Under the pieces are notes generated by a model. The model worked only from the letters and a program-made list of their open reading frames with translations, ran no database searches and was not told where the DNA came from. A stretch of 30,891 nt of DNA from Faecalicatena fissicatena (GTDB taxonomy: Bacteria; Bacillota; Clostridia; Lachnospirales; Lachnospiraceae): the NCBI GenBank assembly GCA_001028025.1, contig LDAQ01000123.1:1-30891 (forward strand), read 5' to 3'. Position 1 is the first letter of the stretch. Every line of letters begins with the position of its first letter. Of this stretch, positions 1-7,469 are shown in pieces. Made by a program: the position numbers and the translations under genes.

Positions 1-50
1 AACAGGACAGGTGCTTTTCACAGTCCGTCACGGCTCACGGTAAGCGCCCC

Positions 51-605
51 TCACACCCCAAGAAACATATCCTGCACCGCTTTCTCCACTCGTTCCATAT
101 CCGCAGTAGGCTCAAACCGCTCGAGCACCGTCCCGTCCCGGTTGATCAGGAATTTTGTAAAGTTCCACTTTATATCATTACTGTTCTCATAATCCGGATC
201 TTCTTCCGAAATAATTTCATGAAGTTTTCCGCTCAATGGATGCCCTTCATCAAATCCCTGAAATTCTTTTTTTTCTGTAAGGAACTGAAAAAGAGGATGT
301 ATCTTCTTTCCCTTTACATTAATTTTAGAAAAGAGAGGGAAAGTGACCCCATAATTCTTTTTACAGAATTCTACTATTTTGCTCTCTTCCTCTGGTTCCT
401 GTTCCTTGAATTGATTGCAGGGAAATCCAAGGATTTCAAAGCCTTTTTCATGATACTTTTTATAAAGTGCTTCCAGCGCCTCATATTGTGGAGTAAATCC
501 ACATTTACTGGCAGTATTTACCACCAGCAGGATATCGCCCAGATATTTATTCATGCTCTCCTTTGTGCCATCGATCCGTTCCAGTTCTATCTCTTTTAAT
601 TCCAT
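51..605 (-). CDS. Glutathione peroxidase family protein (Cys-type thiol peroxidase)
   Basis: A 184-residue protein of the usual length for bacterial glutathione peroxidases (BsaA/Gpx family), which reduce peroxides in the cytosol. The peroxidatic residue is a cysteine, not selenocysteine, at C35 in NTASKCG. The second family signature FPCNQF carries Q65, and the WNFTKFL block near residue 148 supplies the Trp/Asn pair of the catalytic tetrad. C81 in VEFCKKNYG is where thioredoxin-linked relatives place a resolving cysteine, so thioredoxin is a more likely reductant than glutathione in this organism (inference). The start is preceded by AAAGGA about 12 bases upstream, slightly far. It appears monocistronic: 166 bp separate it from the aldolase gene upstream, which runs in the same direction. 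No PerR-type operator is convincing in that gap. Confidence 0.93.
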   Translation of the reverse strand: MELKEIELERIDGTKESMNKYLGDILLVVNTASKCGFTPQYEALEALYKKYHEKGFEILGFPCNQFKEQEPEEESKIVEFCKKNYGVTFPLFSKINVKGKKIHPLFQFLTEKKEFQGFDEGHPLSGKLHEIISEEDPDYENSNDIKWNFTKFLINRDGTVLERFEPTADMERVEKAVQDMFLGV

Positions 606-771
606 CTCTTATTCGTTCCTTTCCTGCGTTTATTCCTATTATGTCCCTCCAAAGTTCACATAATGCATAAAACGCAGAAGTAAGGATACTTGTGCATCGT
701 TTTATAATTAACTGCCGGTTAAACTAATCTTATTTTACAATGTACTGACAAGACTCTGACCAAATTGAATG

Positions 772-1725
772 TTACTGCCGGTTCATATATTTTCTTACTT
801 CCTCTGCCACCAGTTTTGTGAGCAGATTCACGTCTGTCTCGCCTAAACCTCTGCTCTCCAGCCTGTACCCGGCTTTTCCATCGCTTCCAAACAGTTTCAT
901 CTTTTTCGTACTCTCCTGCTTTACAGCTTCCACTGCTGCCGGAATCAGATCAATGAGTCCCTTTTCCATGGTACTGAACCTGCTGAACTCCGCCTTTACC
1001 GCTGCAACATTAATGTCTGTAAATATATTAACCTTGCTGATTCCTTCCTGTATCGCACGTTTAAAATCAGTATCAGTCAGTCCTGAACCGCCGTGCAGTA
1101 CTAAAGGCACATCCACAAGTCCTGCTATTGTCCGGATTCTTTCAAAATCCAGTTTGGGCGGGAGCTTGTATGCACCATGTGCGTTGCCGACTGCGATTGC
1201 CAGTGCATCTACACCTGTCTTATCCACAAAATCCTTTGCTTTTTCAGGCTCTGTATAATATTGGGACGGATCATCCAGTCTGGAATCACCCTCTGCGGAG
1301 CCTTCATTGTCTCCCACATGTCCAAGTTCTCCCTCTATTGTTGCACCGTAGGAATGTGCAATGTCCGCCATTTCTTTTACTTTTCGGACATTTTCATCGT
1401 AAGAATCTGTGGAGCAGTCATACATAATCGAGGTGAATCCCAGCTCCAGCGCCTGCAGGCATGTCTCGCGCGTCAGGCCGTGATCCAGATGGATCACAAC
1501 AGGAACACCGGCTTTTTTGGCCATAGGAATCAGATAATAGGATACCTCCTCGAGAGGCCCGTAGGGAAGCAGTACCTCTGCTGTTCCCATAATAACGGGT
1601 GACTGTGTGCTCTCTGCAGCACTGATAATTCCCCTTGCCAGCTCCAGATTTACTGCATTGAACAGTCCGACTGCATAGTGGTTCTTCTTCGCAGGAAGAA
1701 GGACTTCATTCATATTTACTAACAT
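772..1725 (-). CDS. Class II (zinc-dependent) ketose-bisphosphate aldolase
   Basis: A 317-residue class II aldolase of the fructose/tagatose-bisphosphate family, cleaving a ketose bisphosphate to dihydroxyacetone phosphate and an aldehyde product. Visible family features are HLDHG (catalytic D81, zinc ligand H82), EGELGHVG near residues 131-138, GNAHG with H183, and VLHGGSG with H211, so all three zinc histidines are present. The C-terminal GSDGKAGYRLESRG segment is less typical of housekeeping FbaA. The gene starts 15 bp after the sugar kinase stop and has a strong AAAGGAGA ribosome binding site, so the two are almost certainly co-transcribed. The natural substrate (fructose-, tagatose- or another ketose-phosphate) cannot be decided from the sequence. 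A kinase plus aldolase pair is the standard two-step entry of a ketohexose phosphate into glycolysis. Confidence 0.9.
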   Translation of the reverse strand: MLVNMNEVLLPAKKNHYAVGLFNAVNLELARGIISAAESTQSPVIMGTAEVLLPYGPLEEVSYYLIPMAKKAGVPVVIHLDHGLTRETCLQALELGFTSIMYDCSTDSYDENVRKVKEMADIAHSYGATIEGELGHVGDNEGSAEGDSRLDDPSQYYTEPEKAKDFVDKTGVDALAIAVGNAHGAYKLPPKLDFERIRTIAGLVDVPLVLHGGSGLTDTDFKRAIQEGISKVNIFTDINVAAVKAEFSRFSTMEKGLIDLIPAAVEAVKQESTKKMKLFGSDGKAGYRLESRGLGETDVNLLTKLVAEEVRKYMNRQ

Positions 1726-1740
1726 TATTCTTTATCTCCT

Positions 1741-2862
1741 TTATTCATATTTCTTCCATCCGGCATTGATTTTTTCCTTGAGCTCCTCAAAGGACTTCAG
1801 TCCGCTCAGAGCATCATATTCCGCAACGCAGGACGCCCCGGTTGCCGCTGCCAGATGAACCGCATCCTCCAAAGAATACCCTTCCATGGTGGCCGTCAGA
1901 AAAGCGGCAATACTGGTATCGCCTGCACCGGTTCCGGACAGCACTCTGTCGGGAACATAGCTTTTCTCAAAACCTTCCCTGGCCGCCCAGTTTTCCAGAG
2001 ACAGCCCTGCCTTTCTGCCGACACGGCACAGTTTAAACTGATCTGCGGTCCTATAGTACAATCCCGGCGCACCACATTTGATCAGCAGGACCTTCGCTCC
2101 AAACTCCATACACTGATCCGCAAGAGGCCTCACGTCTTTCCCGATATCCAGAATCTCCGTGATGTCCCCTTCACCTGCCCGGTCCTGCCATTCAAAATAT
2201 CTTTCCTTATCCAGCATGAAGCAGAGTTCCTCCACGCTCGGCACCAGAAAATCCACGTAAGGGATGACCCGCTCCAGAATTTTTCTCCAGTTGATCTGTC
2301 CCGCTTCTGAGTCGGGATCAATCACTGAGAAGTCCAGGGAGGTGGCCGTTCCCATATCTTTTGCGCGTTTCATCAGACGCACCAGTTCTTCTCCGTCATT
2401 CTCATACATCGATTTCATCAGCGGCGGGTATCCGAAATGCAGCAGCGCCGTTTCCTCCAGCATATCCTCGGGAATGTCCGCTGCCTGGAAGGTATGGTTT
2501 GCCCCGGGATTGTGCAGGAATATTCTGTCAACCCCCGGAACCGCCAGAATCACGGAGTAGGAGGTGGACTCCTCCTCTGTCATCAGCATTCCGCCCTGCG
2601 CATCATATTTTTCCAGCATACTGCAGACAAGTTCACCGAAAGCGTCATTGCCTACCTTCCCCATCAGTGTCACGTCTGCCCCCAGAATCTTCATGGTCAG
2701 TCCCGTATTGGCAACAGAACCGCCGGTATGTACATCCGCCTCCCCCATCTGAATCAATGAGCCCGGAAGCAGGATTTCGCTCAGTTTCTTCACCTTTTTC
2801 CCCTGAAATACAGGTGTAATGTCCAGGCAAATATGACCGGCTGCGATTACTTTTTTCTTCAT
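1741..2862 (-). CDS. PfkB/ribokinase-family carbohydrate kinase
   Basis: A 373-residue PfkB-family sugar kinase, somewhat longer than the common 300-330 residues. The N-terminal signature begins at the GG pair (G47, G48) of HTGGSVANTG and continues through ILGADVTLMGKVGNDAFG. The C-terminal ATP-binding signature is LSGTGAGDTS, with catalytic base D315. The extra length lies mainly in a central insertion around residues 215-245. The start follows GAGGTGG at a good distance. It is the first gene of a two-gene unit with the class II aldolase 15 bp downstream, which suggests it phosphorylates a ketose or ketose-phosphate to the bisphosphate the aldolase cleaves. The divergent AraC-type gene upstream could regulate the pair. 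No transporter for the sugar lies next to it, so the substrate is unassigned. Confidence 0.88.
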   Translation of the reverse strand: MKKKVIAAGHICLDITPVFQGKKVKKLSEILLPGSLIQMGEADVHTGGSVANTGLTMKILGADVTLMGKVGNDAFGELVCSMLEKYDAQGGMLMTEEESTSYSVILAVPGVDRIFLHNPGANHTFQAADIPEDMLEETALLHFGYPPLMKSMYENDGEELVRLMKRAKDMGTATSLDFSVIDPDSEAGQINWRKILERVIPYVDFLVPSVEELCFMLDKERYFEWQDRAGEGDITEILDIGKDVRPLADQCMEFGAKVLLIKCGAPGLYYRTADQFKLCRVGRKAGLSLENWAAREGFEKSYVPDRVLSGTGAGDTSIAAFLTATMEGYSLEDAVHLAAATGASCVAEYDALSGLKSFEELKEKINAGWKKYE

Positions 2863-3014
2863 ATTACCACCTCATCTCTTTCATTCGAAAACCGGAGAAT
2901 TCCATGAGTCCCCCTATTTTTTTCAAATAAAACCTATATATTATTTATATCAGATAGCGGAAATGCAAAAATGACAATCTTGCGGTTTTGCAGTAGTATT
3001 GTTGTGCACTTACA

Positions 3015-3156
3015 TGGTATACTTTAATCTAGGGATCGTCCGCAGCTCCGTCTGAAGGACCTGCCTTACCAAGTGCTCCCCCGGGTAATTTTTATCCTGG
3101 GGTTTAGCCGCAGCCTCGTCGAAAGGATGCGTTTTAAAGTGCCCTTTTGGTATACT
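3015..3156. promoter_or_regulatory. Tandem-hairpin block flanked by repeated extended -10 boxes
   Basis: The 315-bp gap between the sugar kinase and the AraC gene contains no gene but is highly structured. TGGTATACT, an extended -10 element, occurs at 3015-3023 and again at 3148-3156. Between them, a 20-base segment at 3040-3059 is repeated at 3108-3127 with 16 of 20 identical bases. Each copy can form a short hairpin (GCAG/CTGC at 3042-3064, CGCA/TGCG at 3109-3131). A third hairpin (CCCCGGGT at 3079-3086 with 3094-3102, one bulged T) sits between them. If transcription starts near 3026 on the plus strand this is the 5' leader of the AraC gene. On the minus strand it would lie in or upstream of the kinase leader. 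I do not recognise a known riboswitch class. Confidence 0.5.
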
Positions 3157-3177
3157 GTTTAATAATGGGAGGGAAAA

Positions 3178-4137
3178 ATGGAGAATAAAAAAGAATTTGA
3201 AATCGTCCGCCATACTGCAATGAGCAATCTGGAGATCTTTTTCGTTGAGATGACTGCACGAAGCCCTCACGGCCACGATGATTTGGAAATCGGTATTTTA
3301 CTGGAAGGGGGGCTAAATCTGTTTACAGAAAACGAGCAGTATATACTTCAAAAAGGAGATATCTATATTATCAACCGCTATCAGGTCCATTCTTTTCAAA
3401 AGACAGACAGTACCAATCTGATTCTGGCCTTCCAGATCCATACAGATTTTTACCGCAGAACGGATTACCAGCTGAGTTCTCTAAGATTTGACACTCCGGT
3501 CATTCCGGCCGGTCCTCTGAGAGATTCACTGTATCAGATGCTTCTTTCCTGCGCGCATACTTATTTTAATGCCCTGCACCATAATGGGCTGAGATGCTCC
3601 GGGATCATGATGGAAGTCCTTTATCAGCTGCTGACATCCCTGCCCTGTACATCAGCAAGTGAAAAAGAGTGCACAACTGCGCAGAACAATTCCCATCGGC
3701 TGAACCGGATTACCAGCTATATAGCTGAACATTACATGGAACATATATCCCTGAATGATATCGCCTGCCTGGAAAATATCACTACTTACCACGCCTCCCA
3801 TTTCATAAAAAAGATGCTGGGAATCTCATTTCAGGAATATCTTGGCAATGTCCGGTTCGAACATGCCCTGCGCCTGATCACCCAGACAAATCTGAATATT
3901 CTGGATATCTGCCTGGAGACTGGAATTTCAAGCAGCAGATACCTGAACCAGATGTTTCAGAATGCCTTTGGATACACGGTAAAAGAATATCGCAGACTGC
4001 CTGAAAAACCCTGTATCACAAGCCATGCCCTTCCCACCGGAAATATCCAGAACCGCTACTCCTCTGAAAAATCCGTTTTCACCCTGAGTATGCTTTCCTG
4101 TTTGGAAAACCCGACATATTTTTCGACGAATACGTGA
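3178..4137 (+). CDS. AraC-family transcriptional regulator with N-terminal cupin domain
   Basis: A 319-residue AraC/XylS-type regulator. Residues about 15-100 form a cupin-like sensor domain (HGHDDLEIGILLEGG, then GDIYIINRYQVHSF), which in the family binds a small ligand, often a sugar. The last 110 or so residues hold the two helix-turn-helix units: ISLNDIACLENITTYHASHFIKK and NILDICLETGISSSRYLNQMFQ, followed by the FGYTVKEYRR signature. About 45 residues follow the HTH, a longer tail than usual. The start is fixed by GGGAGG at 3167-3172, six bases upstream. It is divergent from the kinase/aldolase pair and lies 156 bp before the DUF5058 operon, so either could be its target. The sugar-type genes on the divergent side make that the better guess. 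Confidence 0.9.
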   Translation: MENKKEFEIVRHTAMSNLEIFFVEMTARSPHGHDDLEIGILLEGGLNLFTENEQYILQKGDIYIINRYQVHSFQKTDSTNLILAFQIHTDFYRRTDYQLSSLRFDTPVIPAGPLRDSLYQMLLSCAHTYFNALHHNGLRCSGIMMEVLYQLLTSLPCTSASEKECTTAQNNSHRLNRITSYIAEHYMEHISLNDIACLENITTYHASHFIKKMLGISFQEYLGNVRFEHALRLITQTNLNILDICLETGISSSRYLNQMFQNAFGYTVKEYRRLPEKPCITSHALPTGNIQNRYSSEKSVFTLSMLSCLENPTYFSTNT

Positions 4138-4191
4138 CCTGCGTATACAGCCAGACTGGCGAATAAAGTTACAGCTTTTAATTGCTATTCA

Positions 4192-4290
4192 TGGTACAAT
4201 ATGGAGTAAAGTTGACGTGGTTGTATGCCGCGTTCTTTTACACGTTTTTTCAATTCCTGGAAAAACAGATTTTTTATCTAAAGGAGGAGA
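4192..4290 (+). promoter_or_regulatory. Extended -10 promoter and ribosome binding site of the DUF5058 operon
   Basis: TGGTACAAT at 4192-4200 matches an extended -10 element (TGnTAnAAT). No good -35 lies 17 bp upstream, consistent with an extended -10 promoter. The ribosome binding site AAGGAGGAG at 4281-4289 lies just before the ATG at 4294. That leaves an approximately 85-base leader with no clear terminator hairpin. Confidence 0.5.
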
Positions 4291-4293
4291 GAC

Positions 4294-5019
4294 ATGAATT
4301 TTAACCCCAGCAGCACTTTTTTATTTTTACTGGCAGGCGTCATTATTGTGTTCGTTATCTGTCAGTCCCTGTTCTTTCTTGTGCGCGCATACCGCAGAGG
4401 TAAGGCGCTCGGGATGGATATGGGTAAGCTTCGGCGGACGATGGTTTCCACCGCGGTTTTTACTTTTGCACCGGCAGTCTCTATTTTGCTTGGCGTCATC
4501 ACGCTTTCCAAGTTTCTTGGACTTCCGCTCCCATGGCTTCGCCTGAGCGTTATCGGCGCCATTACATATGAGCTTCCTGCCGCCACATCCACAGCCAATG
4601 CACTGCAGATCTCACTTTCCAGTACCATAACAGACCCTAAGGTATATACCGCTATCGCATGGGTCATGACGCTTGGGATCTTCCCGGGCCTGATCTGGGT
4701 GCCATTATTTATCCGCAAGATTCAGGGCGGCCTGATGAAAATTAAAAACAAAGACAGTAAATGGGGGGATATCATGATGACCGCCCTGTTCCTGGGTATG
4801 ATCTCCGCATTTCTCGGAATGGTGTTCTCCGATATCCGTAAAGGGCTCAGAGGCTGGATCCCTATATTTATTCTTTTGTTTTCAGCTCTCTTAATGGGTA
4901 TCTGCGGACTGCTCATTAAAAAAATCAATGTAAAATGGCTGGAAAACTATGCGCTGCCCATCAGTATGCTGGGGGCCATGGTATTTGCAGTATTTCTGAC
5001 ACCACTGATAGGAGGCTGA
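4294..5019 (+). CDS. DUF5058 family membrane protein (putative transporter subunit)
   Basis: A 241-residue integral membrane protein that I recognise as DUF5058 family, found mostly in Clostridia and of unproven function. About six hydrophobic spans are visible, roughly at residues 8-30, 52-75, 82-98, 118-142, 160-200 and 212-236. A basic cytoplasmic stretch (RAYRRGKALGMDMGKLRR) follows the first span, and another basic loop (RKIQGGLMKIKNKDSKW) falls near residue 145. The loop TYELPAATSTANALQ after span three is rich in small polar residues, as in substrate pathways of secondary transporters (inference). It starts after AAGGAGGAG. The second membrane protein starts 2 bp after its stop, so the two are translationally linked and probably form a heteromeric carrier. 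The downstream M20 peptidase suggests a peptide or acylated amino acid substrate. Confidence 0.8.
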   Translation: MNFNPSSTFLFLLAGVIIVFVICQSLFFLVRAYRRGKALGMDMGKLRRTMVSTAVFTFAPAVSILLGVITLSKFLGLPLPWLRLSVIGAITYELPAATSTANALQISLSSTITDPKVYTAIAWVMTLGIFPGLIWVPLFIRKIQGGLMKIKNKDSKWGDIMMTALFLGMISAFLGMVFSDIRKGLRGWIPIFILLFSALLMGICGLLIKKINVKWLENYALPISMLGAMVFAVFLTPLIGG

Positions 5020-5021
5020 TT

Positions 5022-5684
5022 ATGAAACCAAACAGAACATACGAAGACAATACTCATCTTTATGGACGGATCTGGATATTGACAGCACTCGTCCTGATCT
5101 TTTCATTTCCGATTGCCGCCTGCGTATACTATGATGCCTGGCCCGGCTGGACACCGGTTCTCAAAGGCCTTTTGGGTGTAGCGCCTATTTTCTGGACAGT
5201 CGGACTGATCGAAGTTATTACATTTGTCCCCATGCTGGGTACTGCAGGTTCCTACCTCGCTTTTGTGACGGGTAACCTGACTAACCTTAAGGTTCCGGCT
5301 GCACTGACAGCAATGGAAAACATGGATGTGAAACCTGGTTCTGAGGAAGGCGAGGTTGTCTCCACCATAGCAGTGGCTACCTCTTCTATCGTCACAACCA
5401 TCATTATCGCCATTGGAGTTGCCCTTCTGGTACCGCTGACCCCAATCCTGAACTCACCGGTATTAAAACCTGCATTTGACAATATCCTTCCCGCACTGTT
5501 CGGAGGGCTTGCCGTTGTATATGTGAGCAAGAACTGGAAGATCTCCATTGCACCGCTGGTATTTATGGTTGTGCTGTTTTTACTTGTCCCAAGCCTGTCC
5601 GGCTCTGTCGGAGTTCTGGTTCCGGTGGGCGCACTGATCGCCATGGGAAGCGCAAGGATATTATACAAAAAAGGAAAATTATAA
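5022..5684 (+). CDS. Polytopic membrane protein, partner of the DUF5058 protein
   Basis: A 220-residue hydrophobic protein. The chosen ATG at 5022 has GGAGG at 5011-5015, 6 bp upstream and overlapping the end of the DUF5058 gene. A longer frame beginning at 4935 would overlap that gene by 85 bases and lacks a ribosome binding site. About six membrane spans are visible: residues 17-36, 45-70, 72-85, 113-138, 152-168 and 175-213. The central soluble loop MENMDVKPGSEEGEVVSTIAVATS resembles the DUF5058 partner in being rich in small residues. I do not recognise a named family with certainty, but the tight coupling to the DUF5058 gene argues for one two-subunit transporter. Substrate unknown. Confidence 0.75.
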   Translation: MKPNRTYEDNTHLYGRIWILTALVLIFSFPIAACVYYDAWPGWTPVLKGLLGVAPIFWTVGLIEVITFVPMLGTAGSYLAFVTGNLTNLKVPAALTAMENMDVKPGSEEGEVVSTIAVATSSIVTTIIIAIGVALLVPLTPILNSPVLKPAFDNILPALFGGLAVVYVSKNWKISIAPLVFMVVLFLLVPSLSGSVGVLVPVGALIAMGSARILYKKGKL

Positions 5685-5750
5685 CAAATATGTCTTTCCG
5701 GGCAGAAACTGCCTGGAAAGATGCCTAAAAAAGAAGTGTCTTATATTTGT
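5684..5750 (+). promoter_or_regulatory. Intercistronic double stem-loop before the M20 peptidase gene
   Basis: The gap between the second membrane protein and the peptidase folds as an outer 8-bp stem (ACAAATAT at 5684-5691 with ATATTTGT at 5743-5750) enclosing a 13-bp hairpin. The hairpin arms are 5693-5705 and 5709-5721, with loop AAA and one G-T pair. No T-tract follows, so it is not an ordinary terminator. It more likely tunes mRNA stability or the membrane protein to peptidase ratio. The peptidase RBS (GAAAAGAGG) lies just outside the structure. Confidence 0.55.
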
Positions 5751-5767
5751 GAAAAGAGGAAAAATTT

Positions 5768-7228
5768 ATGATTAACCTGTGGTTGATATTACGTTTTATT
5801 TTATATCTTATTTTAATACTTCTGGTACTTTTTCTGGCTGTGCTGGTTATCCGTGCCCTTAGTTTCAAACCCAAAGAGGAGCCGGAGGCTTCCGGGGAAA
5901 CATTATCTCTGGATTCCCGTAAAATCGTTGAGGATATGGCAGAAATGATCCGTTACAAAACCATTTCCTATAACGATGCATCACTCATAGACCAGGAGGA
6001 GTTTATCAGATTCCAGAACCTGCTGCCCGAATTATATCCACAGCTCCACAAAGCCTGTACACGTGAACTTGTAGGCGAAAACGGGATGCTTTACTGCTGG
6101 AAGGGAGAGAGTTCTGACAGCCCGGTTGTTCTGATGTCGCACTACGATGTGGTGCCGGTGGAAGAATCCCAGTGGGATAAACCGGCCTTTGACGGGTTCG
6201 TGGAGGATGGAGTGCTCTGGGGACGCGGAACGCTGGATACAAAGGGTACTCTCTGCGGTATTATGGAAGCTGCGGAAAAACTGATCGGGGACGGTTTCAC
6301 GCCAAAACACGATATCTATTTTGCATTTTCCGGCCAGGAAGAGATCAACGGTCCTACCTGCCCGGCAATCGTAGATCTGTTCGAAAACCGCGGCATCAGG
6401 CCTGCTTTGGTTGTGGATGAGGGCGGAGCTGTTGTGGAGAACGTATTCCCGGGCGTAAACAGAGAATGCGCATTAATCGGTATCGCAGAAAAAGGACTGA
6501 CCAATATCGAATTCCATGCAAAAAGCAGCGGCGGCCATGCTTCTATGCCGCCGGTACATACCATCGTGGGGGAACTTGCTCAGGCAGTCACAGAGGTGGA
6601 GAACCACCCGTTCCCGCGTCAGCTGACTAAGCCGGTTAGGGAAATGCTCGACACACTGGGCAGGCACTCTTCCTTCACCTACAAGCTGATCTTTGCGAAC
6701 CTCTGGTGCTTTGAAGGGCTGTTTGATAAGATCTGCCGCGCATCCGGCGGTGAGCTTAATGCTATGATGCGCACGACCTGTGCAATGACAAAGATGGAAG
6801 GCGGCAAAGCGTTCAACGTCATTCCGCCCAAAGCCTCTGTGGGCATGAACCTGCGTCTGCTGGGTAAAGACACCGTAGAGTCTGCAAAAGAATACCTAAA
6901 AAAAACCATCCATAATCCAAACATAGAGGTTACCGTATTCGAGGGCAGAAATCCGTCCACAGAATCCGATACAAACTGTGAAGAATACAAGCGCCTGTGC
7001 CAGGCAGTGGCGGATACATGGCCGGAGGCAATCGTATCCCCTTACCTCATGATGGCATGCAGCGATTCCTGGCATTACTGCCGCATCACAGACCGGGTGT
7101 ACAAATTCTCGGCAATGAAACTTTCAAAAGAAGAACGCGGGATGATCCATGGGAATAATGAGCGGGTGCCGGTTGATACACTTGTAAAGACAGTGGAGTT
7201 TTATGTCCGTCTTTTGAGTAAGTGTTGA
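5768..7228 (+). CDS. Membrane-anchored M20-family metallopeptidase (PM20D1/carboxypeptidase S-like)
   Basis: A 486-residue M20 peptidase carrying an N-terminal membrane anchor (residues about 5-31, almost all Leu/Ile/Val/Phe). M20 enzymes are di-zinc exopeptidases or amidohydrolases. Expected metal ligands are visible: H125 in SHYDVVP, D157 in GTLDTKG, the EE pair E191/E192 in SGQEEING, an acidic residue in VVDEGGA and the C-terminal H461 in MIHGNN. The dimerisation domain spans about residues 235-355. The anchor and 486-residue length resemble the carboxypeptidase S/PM20D1 branch more than soluble PepV or PepT. It is the third gene of the DUF5058 unit, 83 bp downstream. Because the anchor has few positive residues before it, whether the catalytic domain faces in or out is uncertain. 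It probably hydrolyses a dipeptide or N-acyl amino acid moved by the neighbouring membrane proteins (inference). Confidence 0.88.
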   Translation: MINLWLILRFILYLILILLVLFLAVLVIRALSFKPKEEPEASGETLSLDSRKIVEDMAEMIRYKTISYNDASLIDQEEFIRFQNLLPELYPQLHKACTRELVGENGMLYCWKGESSDSPVVLMSHYDVVPVEESQWDKPAFDGFVEDGVLWGRGTLDTKGTLCGIMEAAEKLIGDGFTPKHDIYFAFSGQEEINGPTCPAIVDLFENRGIRPALVVDEGGAVVENVFPGVNRECALIGIAEKGLTNIEFHAKSSGGHASMPPVHTIVGELAQAVTEVENHPFPRQLTKPVREMLDTLGRHSSFTYKLIFANLWCFEGLFDKICRASGGELNAMMRTTCAMTKMEGGKAFNVIPPKASVGMNLRLLGKDTVESAKEYLKKTIHNPNIEVTVFEGRNPSTESDTNCEEYKRLCQAVADTWPEAIVSPYLMMACSDSWHYCRITDRVYKFSAMKLSKEERGMIHGNNERVPVDTLVKTVEFYVRLLSKC

Positions 7229-7310
7229 TGGAATAGGAAAAATGTTTACACCCATTGTACATATATTACATTGGATGAACCTATTGATATTGAATTATAA
7301 GAAACTGTAC

Positions 7311-7351
7311 CGGGCAGGCGGCCGCTCATTCATTGACCGGCCGCCTGCCCG
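7311..7351. terminator. Perfect 14-bp inverted repeat after the M20 peptidase gene
   Basis: Arms 7311-7324 and 7338-7351 (CGGGCAGGCGGCCG and its complement) are perfectly paired around a 13-base loop. The location between two genes in the same direction suits a terminator. The right arm is followed by AATCGATTA and not by a T-run, so an intrinsic terminator is not certain. The rest of the 240-bp gap holds only an AT-rich stretch at 7425-7440 that could be the promoter of the next gene. Confidence 0.5.
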
Positions 7352-7469
7352 AATCGATTAGTATACCTGTCACGCCCCCAGCACTTATAAAATAGTTCTT
7401 TATTTATAGAAACTTTCCTTTCTTTTACCATATATTATATAGACGTTAAACTTAAAGGTATGAACGAAT

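Noticed and set aside
690..720. PerR-type operator upstream of the glutathione peroxidase
   Set aside because: Only one half-site, TTATAAT, matches; the other half is unlike the consensus.
3015..3156. Identification of the tandem hairpins as 6S RNA, SRP RNA or a T-box
   Set aside because: The expected conserved motifs (6S central bubble, SRP GGAAG tetraloop region, T-box AGGGTGGNACCGCG) are not present.
3010..3276. Open frame on the minus strand covering the 2863-3177 gap and the start of the AraC gene
   Set aside because: It overlaps the AraC coding start, lacks a ribosome binding site and shows no recognisable protein features. The region reads as structured non-coding DNA.
4935..5021. 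Upstream extension of the second membrane protein into the DUF5058 gene
   Set aside because: No ribosome binding site, whereas ATG 5022 has GGAGG six bases upstream.
7311..7351. The perfect 14-bp inverted repeat as a mobile-element end
   Set aside because: A single copy in the window with a short loop between genes; a terminator-like role is simpler.
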